NCBI GenBank assembly: GCA_026545765.1
Contig: CM048840.1
Location: forward strand, 17,054,765 to 17,118,764
Length of the DNA: 64,000 nt
From: Plantago major
Taxonomy: Eukaryota; Streptophyta; Magnoliopsida; Lamiales; Plantaginaceae
Reading direction: 5' to 3'
The stretch's first letter is position 1. Each line of letters starts with the position of its first letter. Positions 47,855 through 59,878 of this stretch are shown here, piece after piece. A program made the translations under genes and the position numbers. The notes beneath the pieces are model-generated. The model searched no databases, was not told the DNA's origin, and was given only the letters and a program-made list of their open reading frames with translations.

Positions 47855-49239
47855 ATGAAGTTCGGGAAGAGATTGAAACAACAGATTGAGCAGAGTTTGC
47901 CCGGTTGGTGCGATAAGTACTTGTCGTACAAGGAGTTAAAGAAGCTCGTGAAGCTGATCGCGTCGGCTCCTGTCATGACGACTGGATCACTTGAGTTCGG
48001 CAAGACGGAGGCCGAGTTCGTCTACTTGTTGAACAATGAGATCGAGAAGTTTAATGCTTTCTTCATGGAACAAGAAGAGGATTTCATTATCCGTCACAAG
48101 GTAATTAACTTTGAGTTGTTCATTTTTAATTTCTTCACTGGCATTAAGACTCATGAAAGAATTGATAAATGTACAGGCATACTGTTTGATCACTCACTTA
48201 GCTTGTATAGGTATTTGTCGAAAATGTTACAAAATATATGACTTATCTGCTTACAAAATCGGATAAAATTAAAATTTAGAATCAACGGATGTGGATTTTG
48301 AAAATGCAAGAGACTTGGTCATAGTCATTTTTCTCAACAATAGTGTAGTCACTCATTAGAGAAGTTCTATAATTCTGTTGACTGGAAAAGGCATCAATGA
48401 AGGAATATGCTTTTTTGTGAGTCATGTAGGCCATATTTATGTACGAGAATAATTAATTTTGTCTCACCACGTACTTGATCAAATCATATCTTACTAATTC
48501 CATGAGTACTATAGTATTTAGCTTTTTTTTTGGTGCCTTATCATCTTATCCCACTTTTAGGACTGGGTAGTTAAAGTTTTGGATTGGACTTATAAAATTA
48601 TCGACTTAAATTAAATAATCTATGAGTTTCTCTTATGGACCTAGTCGTGTGAAATACAGTACATCACTCTATGATAAGTAAAATTAATCGTATTATCCGA
48701 TGCAGGAATTGCCACATCGAATACAAAAAGTGATTGATACATTGGGACCAAATGCTACACATCCATCAGATGTTGAGTACAAAGAGGAAATGGCCAAGAT
48801 TAGAGCAGACATTATCAATTTCCATGGAGAAATGATTCTCCTAATGAACTACAGCAATGTCAATTACATAGGGTTGGCCAAGATACTGAAGAAATACGAC
48901 AAGAGAACCGGTGGAGTTTTACGACTACCATTCATCGAAAAGGTCCTAAAGCAACCATTTTTCACAACTGACTTAATCTCAAAACTTGTCAAGGAATGTG
49001 AAACAACCATAGACTTGGTGTTCCCTCTAGCGGGAGCCACCGGAAAGTTTCAGTCAGAGGAGGCAGTGGCACCGCCAATAGGAGTGTTCAGGAACACATT
49101 GGCTGCTCTTTTGACAATGCAAGAGATGAGGAAAGGCAGCTCTACATATAGCCACTTTTCTCTTCCACCACTAGATATTTCGGATTCGGACATGATTCAG
49201 TCGTCCTTGCAACATCTTTCTCCCATACAAATAACGTGA
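47855..49239 (+). CDS. SPX3: SPX-domain phosphate-signalling protein, SPX3-like
   Basis: Two exons, 47,855-48,100 and 48,706-49,239, phase-0 intron, giving 259 residues, the usual size for single-domain SPX proteins. The SPX domain spans nearly all of residues 1-160: MKFGKRLKQQIEQSLPGW, DKYLSYKELKKLVK, EIEKFNAFFMEQEEDF, then FHGEMILLMNYSNVNYIGL and the basic KILKKYDK cluster at 141-148 that with Tyr and Lys of helix 1-2 forms the inositol-pyrophosphate/phosphate pocket. The tail FRNTLAALLTMQEMRKGSS, FSLPPLDISDSD and SPI matches SPX3 better than SPX1/2. Known family role: SPX proteins restrain PHR transcription factors when phosphate is plentiful. Two P1BS boxes upstream suggest the usual feedback loop. 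Confidence 0.92.
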
Positions 49240-50400
49240 GGAATAATGTGTTGTTTCACTAACAATAATCTGTTTAGGCCTTGATGTAATGTTCATAGTT
49301 AGCAAGTGAAGAAGATATCGTAGTATGAGAGTATTTTTCGTGTTTTTGGTATGATTGAGAATGTGAGTTATAGCTATTCAAGTATTCATGCCTCAGAGGA
49401 TAGCTATTTACTGCCTGAATATTCATGGAGTATGGTGGAGTTTCCTTAAACTAAGGTTTGAAGTTAATTCAGGCTTGATCATTTGTAAACTTGGCTAAAC
49501 TAGTGTAGGAGTTAAATTCATTGGTTCGGACCACGGATGTGTGTGGACTCATGTTGATCCGAACAACTTTAAAAGCACATGGACTCGTGTTGATCCGGTT
49601 CAATGTCGTAACTTAGTTGAACTAGATCCATTCTCTAAGTCGGCACCATTTCTAGCAGTAGCAGTTGCAACTTTTGCAACTATAAGTCTAACAAATAAAA
49701 TAAGAATAAAGAAGGGACTAATGAAAATATGAAAAGAAAAGAAATTAAAAAAACTCAAAAATAAAAACTAGAAAGAGAGTTGGGACTCTGGGACTCGCTG
49801 GGGTGAGTCCCAGATTTTGCTACTCGTCCCAGCCGCTGGGACTCACTTGGGAGTGGGACTCCGACAGAGTCCCAACTGAGTTTCGAACGACTTGGACTCA
49901 TCCAAACACTGTCGGAGATGGTCACAAATACTTGGACCCACAATCTCGTTAGAAAACTTATAAAATTAATTGAATACTGTCAGATACAAGTTGGAAATGT
50001 ACAATTTAGAAGTGGTTATTGTTTGGCAAATAAATCAAATCATTGATCACCTCATAAGCATGCAATTCCAACTAATTAATGATGAGTAAATGTATTTTAT
50101 AGAGAGGATAAAAACACGGTCGATATTATCATTATAACAATAAACATTATATAATTTTTATTAAAAACATTGTGTTTTACATAAACCGTAAAAATACAAT
50201 TAATAATAAATCAACAAACATGCTTAATTTCGAAGAGTCACAACACTATATAATTCGGGCAAATAACACTCCATTCCGAAAAAATAAGTGCGGAAATTAA
50301 AAGTGAAAAAAAAACAACATTGAGGGAGTAGTACACGTCCTGAAACTGCGTCGTCTGGTCTGGAGCATAGTGAATGAAGCCCTCGTCCATAGTTGAGAGA
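49240..50400. other. Spacer with GGGACTC-rich patch
   Basis: Non-coding. Around 49,780-49,890 many GGGACTC / GAGTCCC words occur in both orientations, and near 49,548-49,600 CTC(A/G)TGTTGATCCG is repeated. These are probably parts of an unclassified repeat. Confidence 0.4.
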
Positions 50401-51795
50401 CTTGATTGAATCCAATTTCTTGAGTTTTTACATCAAATTCAAACAATCGATCTGTTCCTCTCAATCATTCTTCAGGTAATCAATCCCTTTCAATTCAATT
50501 ACCAATTTCATGGTTTCGTTTCCTGTTCTACTTTCTCCTCAGTGTTCATCTTATTTCCGGGTCTTATTCATTATCACGTTGCTAGGAAATGAAGGAATTA
50601 ACTCTAGTTTATATGAATTTGATACTGTGCTTATCGAAAAATTACCTGTTGTCTATAGTTTAAAAATCAAGCTTTATTCAACTTGATCGAATTAATTTGC
50701 ACTTGAGGTTGGCTTTTCATTTTGACAACATGTTTGGCCAAGTTCTGCAACTGATTTTAGAAAGAGTATCGATGAACTATAGGTGAGTTTTGCTAAATAA
50801 TGGTCGATTGGAATTGAGTTAGCGTTTGTATCAGTGTGCTAAGCATGTGTTTAGGCTTTCGGTACCTATGTTCTGGAGCTAGGGGAGAAGGTGTGATCAT
50901 ATCTTATTTTCTAAAGAGAGAAGGTTCAGTTGCATCTTAATTTGTAAGGAAGGTTTGATTATGCCGTACTTATTTTAACCGGAGAAGGGTTGGTTATAAT
51001 GCGTTCGAGGCAAGATCATATGGTTAATATTGTAAATCTCTCGGCTATGTTGTTTTCTTGTTCTTTTATCGTTCTTCACAATGTGTTTGGATTTTATACC
51101 CTCTGCTAGAGATTTGTTTCTCAATATCTGGATATGTGTCTTTGGATTGCTTTTGGCTATTTCCTCAATAAAATGTGTCGTTCTGTGCCTTACAGGTGCA
51201 ACTTGAAATTATACTGGAAGTTGAAATGATTTACGGTTCTATTAAGCTTGATAATGTGTTTGCATATATTCTTTTCGTTCTAGACTCGTTCTTCTCTTAC
51301 AAGCGAGAAATTCATTTTCTTGAGTACTTCAAAATGATTACTGAGCAAATTCACTGCAAGAGATAAGTATTGGAAATTGTCGAGGACTTTAAATTTTGCT
51401 TTCTTTGATAATCTGATGTAGCAAACCAGGGGATATACTGTATTTCTCAGTCTTGCATTTCTGGAACCTATAATAGTTGCGCTCTTCTTAAAATGGTGTC
51501 AATACCGGTGAAGCAAAAAGTGGCATCTCGGGAAATGTTTGTTTAGTGATTAATGGGACAACCTTTTGACGAACTGATTCTTGCGTCTTCTAGTGGAAAA
51601 TCATTGAAAGTTGGATGTACAATATTATGTCTCCTGGGGTCCTGTACCTACTCAAATTTCTGGTGGGGCACCTTCTATGGTCCAGAAACTATATTTCTGT
51701 GGTTTTTAATGATGTCTGTACATTTTTATCTGAAAATTTGCTCGTCTCTGCTCTCAGGTATTTTTAGCAGTTAGCTGCATTTTACGAAGTTACAG
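50400..51795 (+). promoter_or_regulatory. Leader region of the plastid membrane protein gene, probable 5'-UTR intron
   Basis: TCTTCAG|GTAATC at ~50,475 could be the donor of a leader intron. TTACAG directly before the ATGATG at 51,796 is a good acceptor. Short upstream frames in between are not coding by any signature. The layout is inferred from splice signals only. Confidence 0.35.
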
Positions 51796-52791
51796 ATGAT
51801 GTCCTCTACTTATTCTGCATTCAGAACTCAAGTAGTTTCTGTTCCTTCTCCACAACATAAGCACCTGAAGGTTAAGACAGCTCCCAATCTACTTGGCAAT
51901 GGCATAAGCAAATTTCCATATAGAACTCCCAAGCCACTCTATATTCGTCATGCAAGTACGCCCTCATGGGAACCTGCACCAACTACATATGCTCCTGATG
52001 CGGAAACCAAGTCACTTAGTCAGACTAGCAACATCTTTGAAACCATGGCTTCGTCCGATGAACCATCCGAATTGTCAATAACAAACACCGAACAACTCAC
52101 AGATGCAATAAACCAGCCAGCTACTCAGTCCCAGTACTTTAAATGGCCTCTATGGTTCCTCGGTCCAGCAATTCTTTTAGCAACGGGAGTGGTACCCACC
52201 TTATGGCTGCCATTATCATCAATCTTCATCGGTCCCAACATAGCCACTCTTCTTGCTCTCACAGGACTTGACTGCATTTTCAATATCGGAGCATCTCTCT
52301 TTCTCCTCATGGCAGACTCTACTGCTCGTCTAAAAAATAACACTCCCAATATCAGCAGTAAACCTCCTTCGAGTTATCGATTCTGGAACTTGTTTGCAAA
52401 TATACTTGGCTTTATTTTTCCATTAGCAACACTCTTTGGTTCTCAAAAAGGGTTCCTCAGTCCTCATCTGCCCTTTATCTCATATTTAGTCCTATTGGGT
52501 CCTTACTTTCTACTTCTGTGTGTACAATTGCTCACTGAGATGCTAACCTGGCACTGGGAGTCACCGGTATGGCTAGTTACTCCAGTAATTTACGAGGCGT
52601 ACCGGTTGTTGCAATTGATGCGGGGACTGAAGCTCGGAGTTGAGCTTGCTGCTCCTTCATGGACAGTTCACACAATTAGGGGATTGGTTTGCGGTTGGGT
52701 GCTAGTTCTTGGGGTGCAGCTGATGCGAGTGGCTTGGTATGCTGGTTTTACTGCTCGTGCTTATAAAGACCATTCTACTGCTTCTGCCTAA
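51796..52791 (+). CDS. Predicted plastid multi-pass membrane protein, unknown function
   Basis: A single open exon of 331 residues. Residues 1-110 are Ser/Thr/Pro/Lys-rich with few acidic residues at the start, like a chloroplast transit peptide plus linker. Then come about five hydrophobic segments: ~117-140 (LWFLGPAILLATGVVPTLW), 146-172 (IATLLALTGLDCIFNIGASL), 196-215, 225-250 (LVLLGPYFLLLCVQLLTEML) and 292-317 (LVCGWVLVLGVQLMRVAW). Between spans 4 and 5 is a conserved-looking WHWESPVWLVTPVIYEAYR loop with LMRGLKLG. The protein looks like a conserved plant family that I cannot name. The start is MMSS; either Met is possible. Membrane location is predicted; activity is unknown. Confidence 0.85.
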   Translation: MMSSTYSAFRTQVVSVPSPQHKHLKVKTAPNLLGNGISKFPYRTPKPLYIRHASTPSWEPAPTTYAPDAETKSLSQTSNIFETMASSDEPSELSITNTEQLTDAINQPATQSQYFKWPLWFLGPAILLATGVVPTLWLPLSSIFIGPNIATLLALTGLDCIFNIGASLFLLMADSTARLKNNTPNISSKPPSSYRFWNLFANILGFIFPLATLFGSQKGFLSPHLPFISYLVLLGPYFLLLCVQLLTEMLTWHWESPVWLVTPVIYEAYRLLQLMRGLKLGVELAAPSWTVHTIRGLVCGWVLVLGVQLMRVAWYAGFTARAYKDHSTASA

Positions 52792-53753
52792 GATCATTGA
52801 TGAAAAGTGACATTCCTTGTACTGCCAGGAGGTGCGTAAATTTAACAAATGCACGCCCCACATGTAGAATTTGTAAGTTAAAAGACCACAATTATGTTCT
52901 TGCTGTAGATCACAATATACTTTTATCAAATATCAAGAGAATAATATTATATACACTTTACTTTGATAAGGCTTGTCACATAACTGATATTTTGTGCATG
53001 TTCTCGGACTTCACTCTTTTGTTTTTCCTGTGAAGAAAATTATTTTGACACATACACTATTCTTTTGCAAAATGTGAATGATCAATCTTCTACTGCTCAT
53101 TGAGTTATCTTGATGGATGAATGATTTGTCGATACGGCCAAGTTTGAATAAAGATGGGAACCAGCAGCAACTGTATCATTCAAATCCGCCATTGATGAAC
53201 TCAAAATAACACTTGAAATGAAGCTGAACACGACGTGAATCCAACCGTTGGAGCAAAAACAACAACTATTGAATATGAAAGCAAGTAAAAAAGGTCTAAG
53301 GAAGAAACTAGTGTTTGGAATATCTCTAGAATGAACTAGAAAAGATTGGGATGAAGAAACTGCTGAATTCGCGGTTATAAACCTCTATTTATACCTGGGT
53401 TAATGAAAGGGCAATTTAACCACAAAACCGGACCGGTTGGACCATTAAACAGTGAGATTCTTGGGTAGTGGATTTGTAATTGGCCTTTTTCGATCTTTTG
53501 ATAAGTCAGTCTACTACTCGTCTCCAAGGTATAAAAAATCTAAAGAAAATGATAATGTAAATGCTGGGAAACGAGAAAATTGTTTGAATCCACAGTGACA
53601 CACTTGCACATAAAAATAGTAATTTTAAATATTCAAGTGGTGGCATTAATAGCTTCATAACTCAACAGTTGACTTTGTACAAGCGACATCACAAAAAAAC
53701 TAAAATAAGTGTAAGAAGACAAAAACATAACAATCGGCGATCACCGTTGGAAG
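52792..53753. other. 3' flank, then upstream region of VAP27 copy 1
   Basis: The second half (from ~53,440: AACAGTGAGATTCTTGGG) is homologous to the sequence upstream of VAP27 copy 2 at ~59,645, so promoter and gene were duplicated together. Confidence 0.55.
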
Positions 53754-54576
53754 ATGAGTTCCGGTGACCTCCTCCAAATCGACCCTATCGACACGCTTCA
53801 GTTCCCATGTGAGTTTCAGACTTTCAGCCATTCTCTTCTGTGTGTTCTATGAACTATATATATATATTTTTGGTAATTTGATTAATACTGTGTGATTTGG
53901 TGGCATGATTTTGTTCTAATTTCGCGGTGTATTTGTTTTGAAAGTCGTATTGGCGAAGCAGATCTCATGTTCCATACAATTGACGAACAAATTGGTGAAT
54001 CATGTTGCCTTTAAGGTATATATAATATTAATCGAAGTTTGGGTCTTTTTCAATTGCGCATATTCTTTTTGAGCGGTGGCCTTATGGAGAAGGCCTGGTT
54101 TTGGGATTAAGGGTTTGTCTTTCAGGTTATGACGACGAATCCGAAGAATTATCATGTGAGGCCGAATAATGGTGTTGTATTGAATTGCCACACTCTACAT
54201 GTGATATTGAAGGTCTGTTTCTTTCTATTTATAGATGTAGGCATATATGTCTTAAATTTTAGGTGAATTTTTTGTTTTACCATTTTCGTGTAATTGTTGA
54301 AGGTGGGGTTTGATTTATAAGAGATTAATAAGATATCATGGATTGTGTTGATTGATTTTTTTGGGATTTTTTTCAGTTACGATGCAAGCTCAAAATAAAG
54401 AAGGCTCCGTCAGACATGGTTTGCCAGGATATGTTTCTCCTTCAGAGTACTGTTGTTGATCCCGGAGTCTCTCCAAAGTACATTACTAGAGAAATGGTAA
54501 CTTTGTGATGCATTCCCAAAGTATTCGCTGATTAATTTTGCAATTTGGGCACAAGTTCAGCACGGAGTGGGGTTGA
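53754..54576 (+). pseudogene. VAP27-like gene, copy 1 (MSP domain; broken)
   Basis: Exons 53,754-53,808, 53,945-54,015, 54,126-54,212, 54,377-54,496 and 54,556-54,576. They encode a plant VAP27-type major-sperm-protein domain (MSSGDLLQIDP, SCSIQLTNKLVNHVAFK, TNPKNYHVRPNNGVV, APSDMVCQDMFLLQSTVV, DPGVSPKYITREM). Compared with copies 2 and 3, exon 3 has a net +5-base change and exon 4 a +4-base change; together +9, so the frame is restored after ~17 altered residues that replace the usual LPxSTCDVxVTMQAQ core strand. In exon 5 a ~7-base deletion gives an early TGA at 54,574. The coiled coil and C-terminal anchor are absent. Probably non-functional. Confidence 0.75.
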
Positions 54577-54890
54577 TGAATACGAATTGGAAGTTGAATA
54601 TGTTTCACAGGTTCTGGTAAACCTCTAATATAGAGTAAATATTACTATGTGTTGTTGATGATTGTTTTTGTCTAATCTTCTTGTTTTCTCGTAATGTTCG
54701 TCCATTATATTATACAGTCCTATCTCTGTTTTAGTGATGATAACATAATGAAGATGAGCCATTTCCAGAGTCGGGTCAAAGCTGTCCAATCATCTTTTTG
54801 GCCTGTGTAAAAAAGCATATTAACGGGAGATATACATTTTCAGTCAGCCGGATGGTCTGCCCCGTTTCGTACCCTATTTCATAGTAAATA
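54577..54890. other. Spacer after VAP27 copy 1
   Basis: Non-coding. The homology to copy 3 ends shortly after TATGTTTCAC near 54,606. Confidence 0.4.
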
Positions 54891-55125
54891 TTAGTAAGTG
54901 TCTGTTCTCTTCAACTGAAAACTCATTCAGTTCAGTTCAATTCTGCTTAGTTATATTTTATACTACTGATTCGATTCGATTCAATAGAGATTTAGGATAC
55001 GCATAAAAATTTCAATTTGGCCCCCTTAATAATAAAAAATATTGATTAGAATGGACGAAAAAATATTCAATATATGAAAAATAAAAGAATTTACACCATA
55101 TGAATTGAACGAACACGAGACCTTT
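54891..55125. mobile_element. Degraded Tourist-like MITE fragment
   Basis: TCTGTTCTCTTCAACTGAAA at 54,901 resembles the end of the MITE at 26.15 kb. An inverse counterpart near 55,100 (TTGAACGAACACGAGACC) is weak. No clean target duplication is left. Confidence 0.4.
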
Positions 55126-55379
55126 TGTAAGTTAGATATCAACTTTACCACTTCGAGAAAGAGATTTTAATGCTTCGTTATTATATGGAAACAGATTTAT
55201 ATATAACCTCAAATTTAAAATTGGGCCCCTCAAAATAGGAAATACTGCCAGCAATTTGTCATGCATGCTCGGTCATGCATTGATTCGATAAATTTCATTG
55301 AAGAAACGAGTCTAAATGATTAAACAATCATAAATGTTAAAGATAACTATGCCACGGTATATAGTTTACTTTTAATCAT
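55126..55379. other. Spacer, nothing recognised
   Basis: AT-rich non-coding sequence. Confidence 0.35.
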
Positions 55380-56340
55380 AAATAGAAAGGGAATCCATAA
55401 TAAATTAAAATAGAAAATGTAAATGCGATTCACCATAACTTATATGCTTTTAAAGAGGTATGATCTAACCCGAACCCGTACAGGACCAGACGGGTTGATA
55501 ACATATATTTTACGTAACGACCCGACCACTAATGGGTAGAGACTGACCAAATGGACCGGTTATGTCATGACTGACCCCATACACGTCTCGGTAGTATGAT
55601 ATTGTCCGCTTTGGGCCGGAGCTTGCACAGATTTAATTTTGCAATCACCTAAAACGTATCATTCCATATGAGAGTAGTGGTCTACATATATACGATTTAT
55701 CCCACCCGTTTTATCCCATGCATGTGGGATGTTATAATCAGCCCTCCTTAAATCATCGATCGACGTCCTCGTCGAGCTTTAGATGGTCACAATATGTACC
55801 GAGACCAACCTTGCGTGCATGATTCTAAGATGACCCCTACGGGCTCAAGAGGGGGCTCTCACCACCCATACAATGTAGCACTTTGCCCCACATGACACTT
55901 AGTTCCTGCAATTCCAGATAGTTCCGCTCTGATACCCCTTGTAACTGCCCTATCACTAAACGGGTCGAGGAACCACCCATTGGACTGGGGATGTTACTCA
56001 TGAGCGGTCCACACACGTCTGCTGGTATGATATTGTCCACTTTGGATCGGAGCCCGCACTGATTTTCTTTTGGAATCACCCAAAATGCGTCTATATCAAG
56101 TCCCCTAGTTGTACATACCCGTAAATTACTAAGTGATACGTACTTTAAAAAATACGTATCCCTCAAACCCGAGCAAAAATAAAAAAGTGTAAACCACAAT
56201 TAATAGGGTAGGTTCCCAACAACCCCGGGATGATATTTGGTCTCCCAAACAATTACAAAGATAATTTCACTCGTTATGGTGGTTTTTTTTTTGGCACCCA
56301 CACCTCCAACATATTTTAAAAAAAAAAAAAAAGTACTTTT
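55380..56340. repeat. Unnamed repeat split by an inserted retroelement piece
   Basis: Outer parts (55,380-55,530: TATAGAAAATG-like start, GATCTAACCCGAACCC; and 56,165-56,340: AATAGGGTAGGTTCC, GATATTTGGTCTCCC) match one continuous repeat at 57,260-57,600. The ~630 bases between them are extra. That insert holds two copies of GTATGATATTGTCC(A/G)CTTTGG and GCTCTGATACC, the inverse of the GGTATCAGAGC primer-binding site for initiator-Met tRNA, so it is probably a minus-strand LTR retrotransposon fragment. Confidence 0.5.
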
Positions 56341-57259
56341 TAGTAACTCAACAATAAAATGTTGCGTTTCGGTATACACATATGGTGTGTAATTTACAAT
56401 CTTATTGTATACTGATTCTTTTCTAACTAAGGTTTGATGGTACACGCGAACACGAAGATATATCAAACTTCACCCATAGAATACAAACTAATACATCTTA
56501 AAACGTTCGCTCACATTAAAACATGATAAGGTTGTATGAGTTTCATTCTTGCAAGTTTGGATGAGTTTAGTAGTTGTCCTAAGAGTATATAATCCGTTCC
56601 ATCAACATGTATCCATTATACCGAGAGGTTTTAATTTGTTGGAGATGTATACTCAAACTTATTTTCATGATAACTATGACTTAAATAAGGATAGTATTAT
56701 TTAGTATTTTTCCTACTTTTTTATACTTAGACCATCCTCCACATTTGAAGAAACACCGATTGAAACCTTAAAAAACAAATCAGAAAAAAGAAATAAGGCA
56801 AATTGAATTTTCTTTATTCCGGACATTAGATGGAGATAAATGATGAATGTTTTGTGTATAGGCAAATTTAATATTGTAAAACAGATAGTAGTTGTCATAT
56901 TTATTGATATCAAAATTTTACTTTTTTAGGTCGTAAACATTTGATTGTAAAAAACATTTTAGCAGACTTGTGCTAATTAATAAAACTTAATTGGTTATCC
57001 CATTGTTGGGTCAGAGTTCCTAAGTTCCTAATTTCATGGTTGATTAATCAAGTATAGACTTATCAGACTACCAAGCTCGCTCACCCAAAACTGACAGTGT
57101 CTCGATCTAGAGTACTTTTTTTCTCTTATTTAAATAGAAAGGAGAGAATATAATGAATTAATCGAAAAAATAAAATAGTCAAACTTCCTTGTAAACAACG
57201 CTGGTCGTGGTGTCGGTGGGTAGTTCTTCTTTATCAAATACTGAATCCTTTAAGTCTTT
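56341..57259. other. Spacer, nothing recognised
   Basis: AT-rich, no gene or boundary supported. Confidence 0.4.
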
Positions 57260-57600
57260 TTATGGTACCTATAGAAAATGTAAAATACAACTCACCATGA
57301 TTGTTATTCTTTTAAATGGGTAGGATCCAACCCATCCCGAACCCATTTAGGACCCTACGGTTTTATAAAATGAATTTTATATCGGGTATTCTATCTGTAC
57401 CCGACCCGTTAATTAGCAACTGACTTGAACCAATTAAAGAAAAAAATGTATAACGTAATTAACATGGTAGGTTCCGAAAAACTCTAAAGGGTTGTATGTT
57501 CCCCCACATATAAAAATTATTAATCTACAAACATAATTTCTCTTTTTTCCCCCACTTATGTGCTTTTTTCCGTTTCAATCTGTTTTTGCTCCTAGATTTC
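57260..57600. repeat. Intact second copy of the unnamed repeat
   Basis: Contains GGATCCAACCCATCCCGAAC, TACCCGACCCGTTAATTAG and CATGGTAGGTTCCGAAAAAC in continuous order, matching both outer parts of the interrupted copy at 55.4-56.3 kb. Confidence 0.5.
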
Positions 57601-58357
57601 TTCTTTTGCCTTAATGTATAGGTGGTTGTGTTTCTTGCACCCAATTTTTTTTCCCTTTTCCCCTTTTTCTAAATTATTTTTGAACTTTGACGGGAGGCGG
57701 TGGCGTTGAGGTGCTAGGTTCTATTAAGTTAACTGAGTGTTACATCAAAAAAAAAAAAAATGCAAATTAAGTCAAAATTCATAGTCAATACATGTAAAGT
57801 GAAAATTTAAAACTAAACATGACATATCATCCAAAAGTGGCAGTGCATACGTAGGTCAGCCCTCAAAACTTTTGAACCATGTATGCAATTCTCATAGTAA
57901 GGAAGTTAAAAAAAAAAAAAAAACCCACTAAATTGCAGAAAATAGTGAGTGCGTTGTTGTTAAGTATAAATACAGTGTTTTAAATTTTATAATTGAATAT
58001 TTTATATTTTCATTGAATATTTTATGTGTTATCAACTACGCTACATGTGAATATCGGGTGATTCAACATAAACAATACTCCCTCAATTTCAGAAAAAGTG
58101 TTACATTTTACTATTATGCGGTCAACTGTCTCCGCGTTTGACCACAATTTAATCTTAAACGATATTAATAAATAAATTATTAAAATTATATAATGAAAAT
58201 TTAGTAATTAAATTTTGATTATATGATTTTATTAAATTATTTACTTAGACCATAGAACACATTTTCAGACACAACAAACTACTTGCATTCATCCCTTCTT
58301 CCATTATCTTAACTAAACAGAAAACACTCTATCTACTTCAATTTTCCAAAGATAATC
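57601..58357. other. Spacer with Stowaway-like fragment
   Basis: Non-coding. ACTCCCTCAATTTCAGAAAA at ~58,077 resembles a mariner-type MITE end, but no inverse end was found. Confidence 0.4.
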
Positions 58358-59165
58358 ATGTCCAATTCATCATCTGATGATGAAAGCTTGCTTGGTTCTT
58401 CTTCATCCAATCCTTTCGCACAAATCCAAAGCATGGTAATACAAAATGTACCAAATATGATACAACAATTCCAGCAACAACAACAACCGGACGAGCCACG
58501 ACGGCCTAAGAAGAAGCGTGCTTACATTGACAGAAGTCGAGAAGAGCGTGGCGAACAATTGGAGGAAGTCTACTTCGGGGTTAACCCACCATATGCAGAT
58601 AAACTTCGACGGAGATTCAGAATGGAGAGGCCGTTGTTCGAACGGGTGATTGCTGGTGTGGTGCGTCAAGATGATTACTTTGTGTGCAAGCCAGATGCTC
58701 TTAGCTGACCGGGGTTAACCACACTATAAAAATGTACGCATGATCGTTGCATGCTAGCTTATGGCTTCACATTTCGGTTGACGAGTATTGCCGACTTGGT
58801 GAAAGCACGGCTCTCGAGTGTCTTTCGCATTTTTGTGACGCTGTGGTGGCTGAGTTTGGTCCAACATATATGCGGAGGGCCAATGAAGCCGATGTTCGAA
58901 GGATTCTGGCAATCAACGCTGCAAGAGGATTTGTGGGCATGCTTGGGAGTATCGACTATATGCACTGGACATGGAAGAACTGTCCCAAGGCGTGGCACGC
59001 TCAATTTCAAGACAGAAGCAAAAAGCCTACCCTTATTTTAGAAGCAGTAGCATCCCAAGATACTTGGATATGGCATTCATTATTCAGAATTTCCGGAAAA
59101 ATATCATTAGAAATGATAGTAATCATTTCATTAGTTCCCAAGACTATCACGTAAACAAATTCTTC
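58358..59165 (+). pseudogene. PIF/Harbinger transposase (HARBI1/ALP1-like) pseudogene
   Basis: Frame 1 gives an N-terminal part ending FRMERPLFERVIAGVVRQDD and YFVCKPDALS, then stops at ~58,706 and ~58,730 within PGLTTL.KCT. After MLAYG the frame shifts near 58,770 and continues VDEYCRLGESTALECLSHFC, RRILAINAARGFVGMLGSID, YMHWTWKNCPKAWHAQF and KKPTLILEAVASQDTWIWH. GSIDYMHW holds the first catalytic Asp of the DDE set. Similarity collapses after WIWHSLF, so the second Asp and Glu are missing. Two stops, one frameshift and the loss of the 3' half make it inactive. Confidence 0.85.
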
Positions 59166-59640
59166 AATCTTAAACATGGCTTGATATAACATACTTAAGG
59201 TTCTCAGAGCACTAAAACCACAAATTTCGAGTACATCGACCTAATGCTCTGATACCACATGACGCCGCTCAAGCACCTCCTGCTCCATGGCTCAACAGAC
59301 TACCGCACCTTCCTACCAGACCATCTCTTATCTGTCAGAAGTTGCAGGAACGGACTAAAACCCAAGAAGTGAAAAGCCATGTACTATACCTGATATTTTC
59401 AGCATTCTTTACACCTCAATGTGGGTCCATCTTGATAACTTACATCCATAAACTAATCTCCAACAAGTCGGATTTATCCTAGCTTCTCCAATAATCAACA
59501 AACTCTCCTAAAGTGATGCACCTGAGGAAATATGGACAAAAGAAGAGTAAAAGGAGTAAGTATTTGATGACTTATTATAATTATAATTTTATAATTTATT
59601 TATTAGTTATCTAAAGCGGTTACTGCAAGTGAGGCGTTAC
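59166..59640 (-). mobile_element. Retrotransposon fragment with primer-binding-site-like motif
   Basis: GCTCTGATACCACATGACG at 59,249 is the inverse of TGGTATCAGAGC, the initiator-Met tRNA primer-binding site of many plant LTR retrotransposons, next to CATG. No coding part or full LTR was recognised; the extent is approximate. Confidence 0.4.
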
Positions 59641-59878
59641 AATTAAACAGTGAGATTCTTGGCTAGTGGATCTGTGATTGGTCTTAATTGTTTGAATCCA
59701 CAGTTACACACATAAAAAGGGTGCTTTTTAATATTCAATTGGTAGTAGCATTAAAAGCGGGGTTCATAATTCTAATTTCTACAGTTGACTTTGCACAAAC
59801 GACATCTCAAAACAAAAGGAAAATCACAAAACGCGACGACATAAGTGTAAGCAGACCAATCAGCGATCACCGTTGAAG
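59641..59878 (+). promoter_or_regulatory. Duplicated upstream region of VAP27 copy 2
   Basis: AAACAGTGAGATTCTTGGCT and GACTTTGCACAAACGACATC closely match the region before copy 1, and the second phrase also matches the region before copy 3 (~62,020). Confidence 0.6.
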
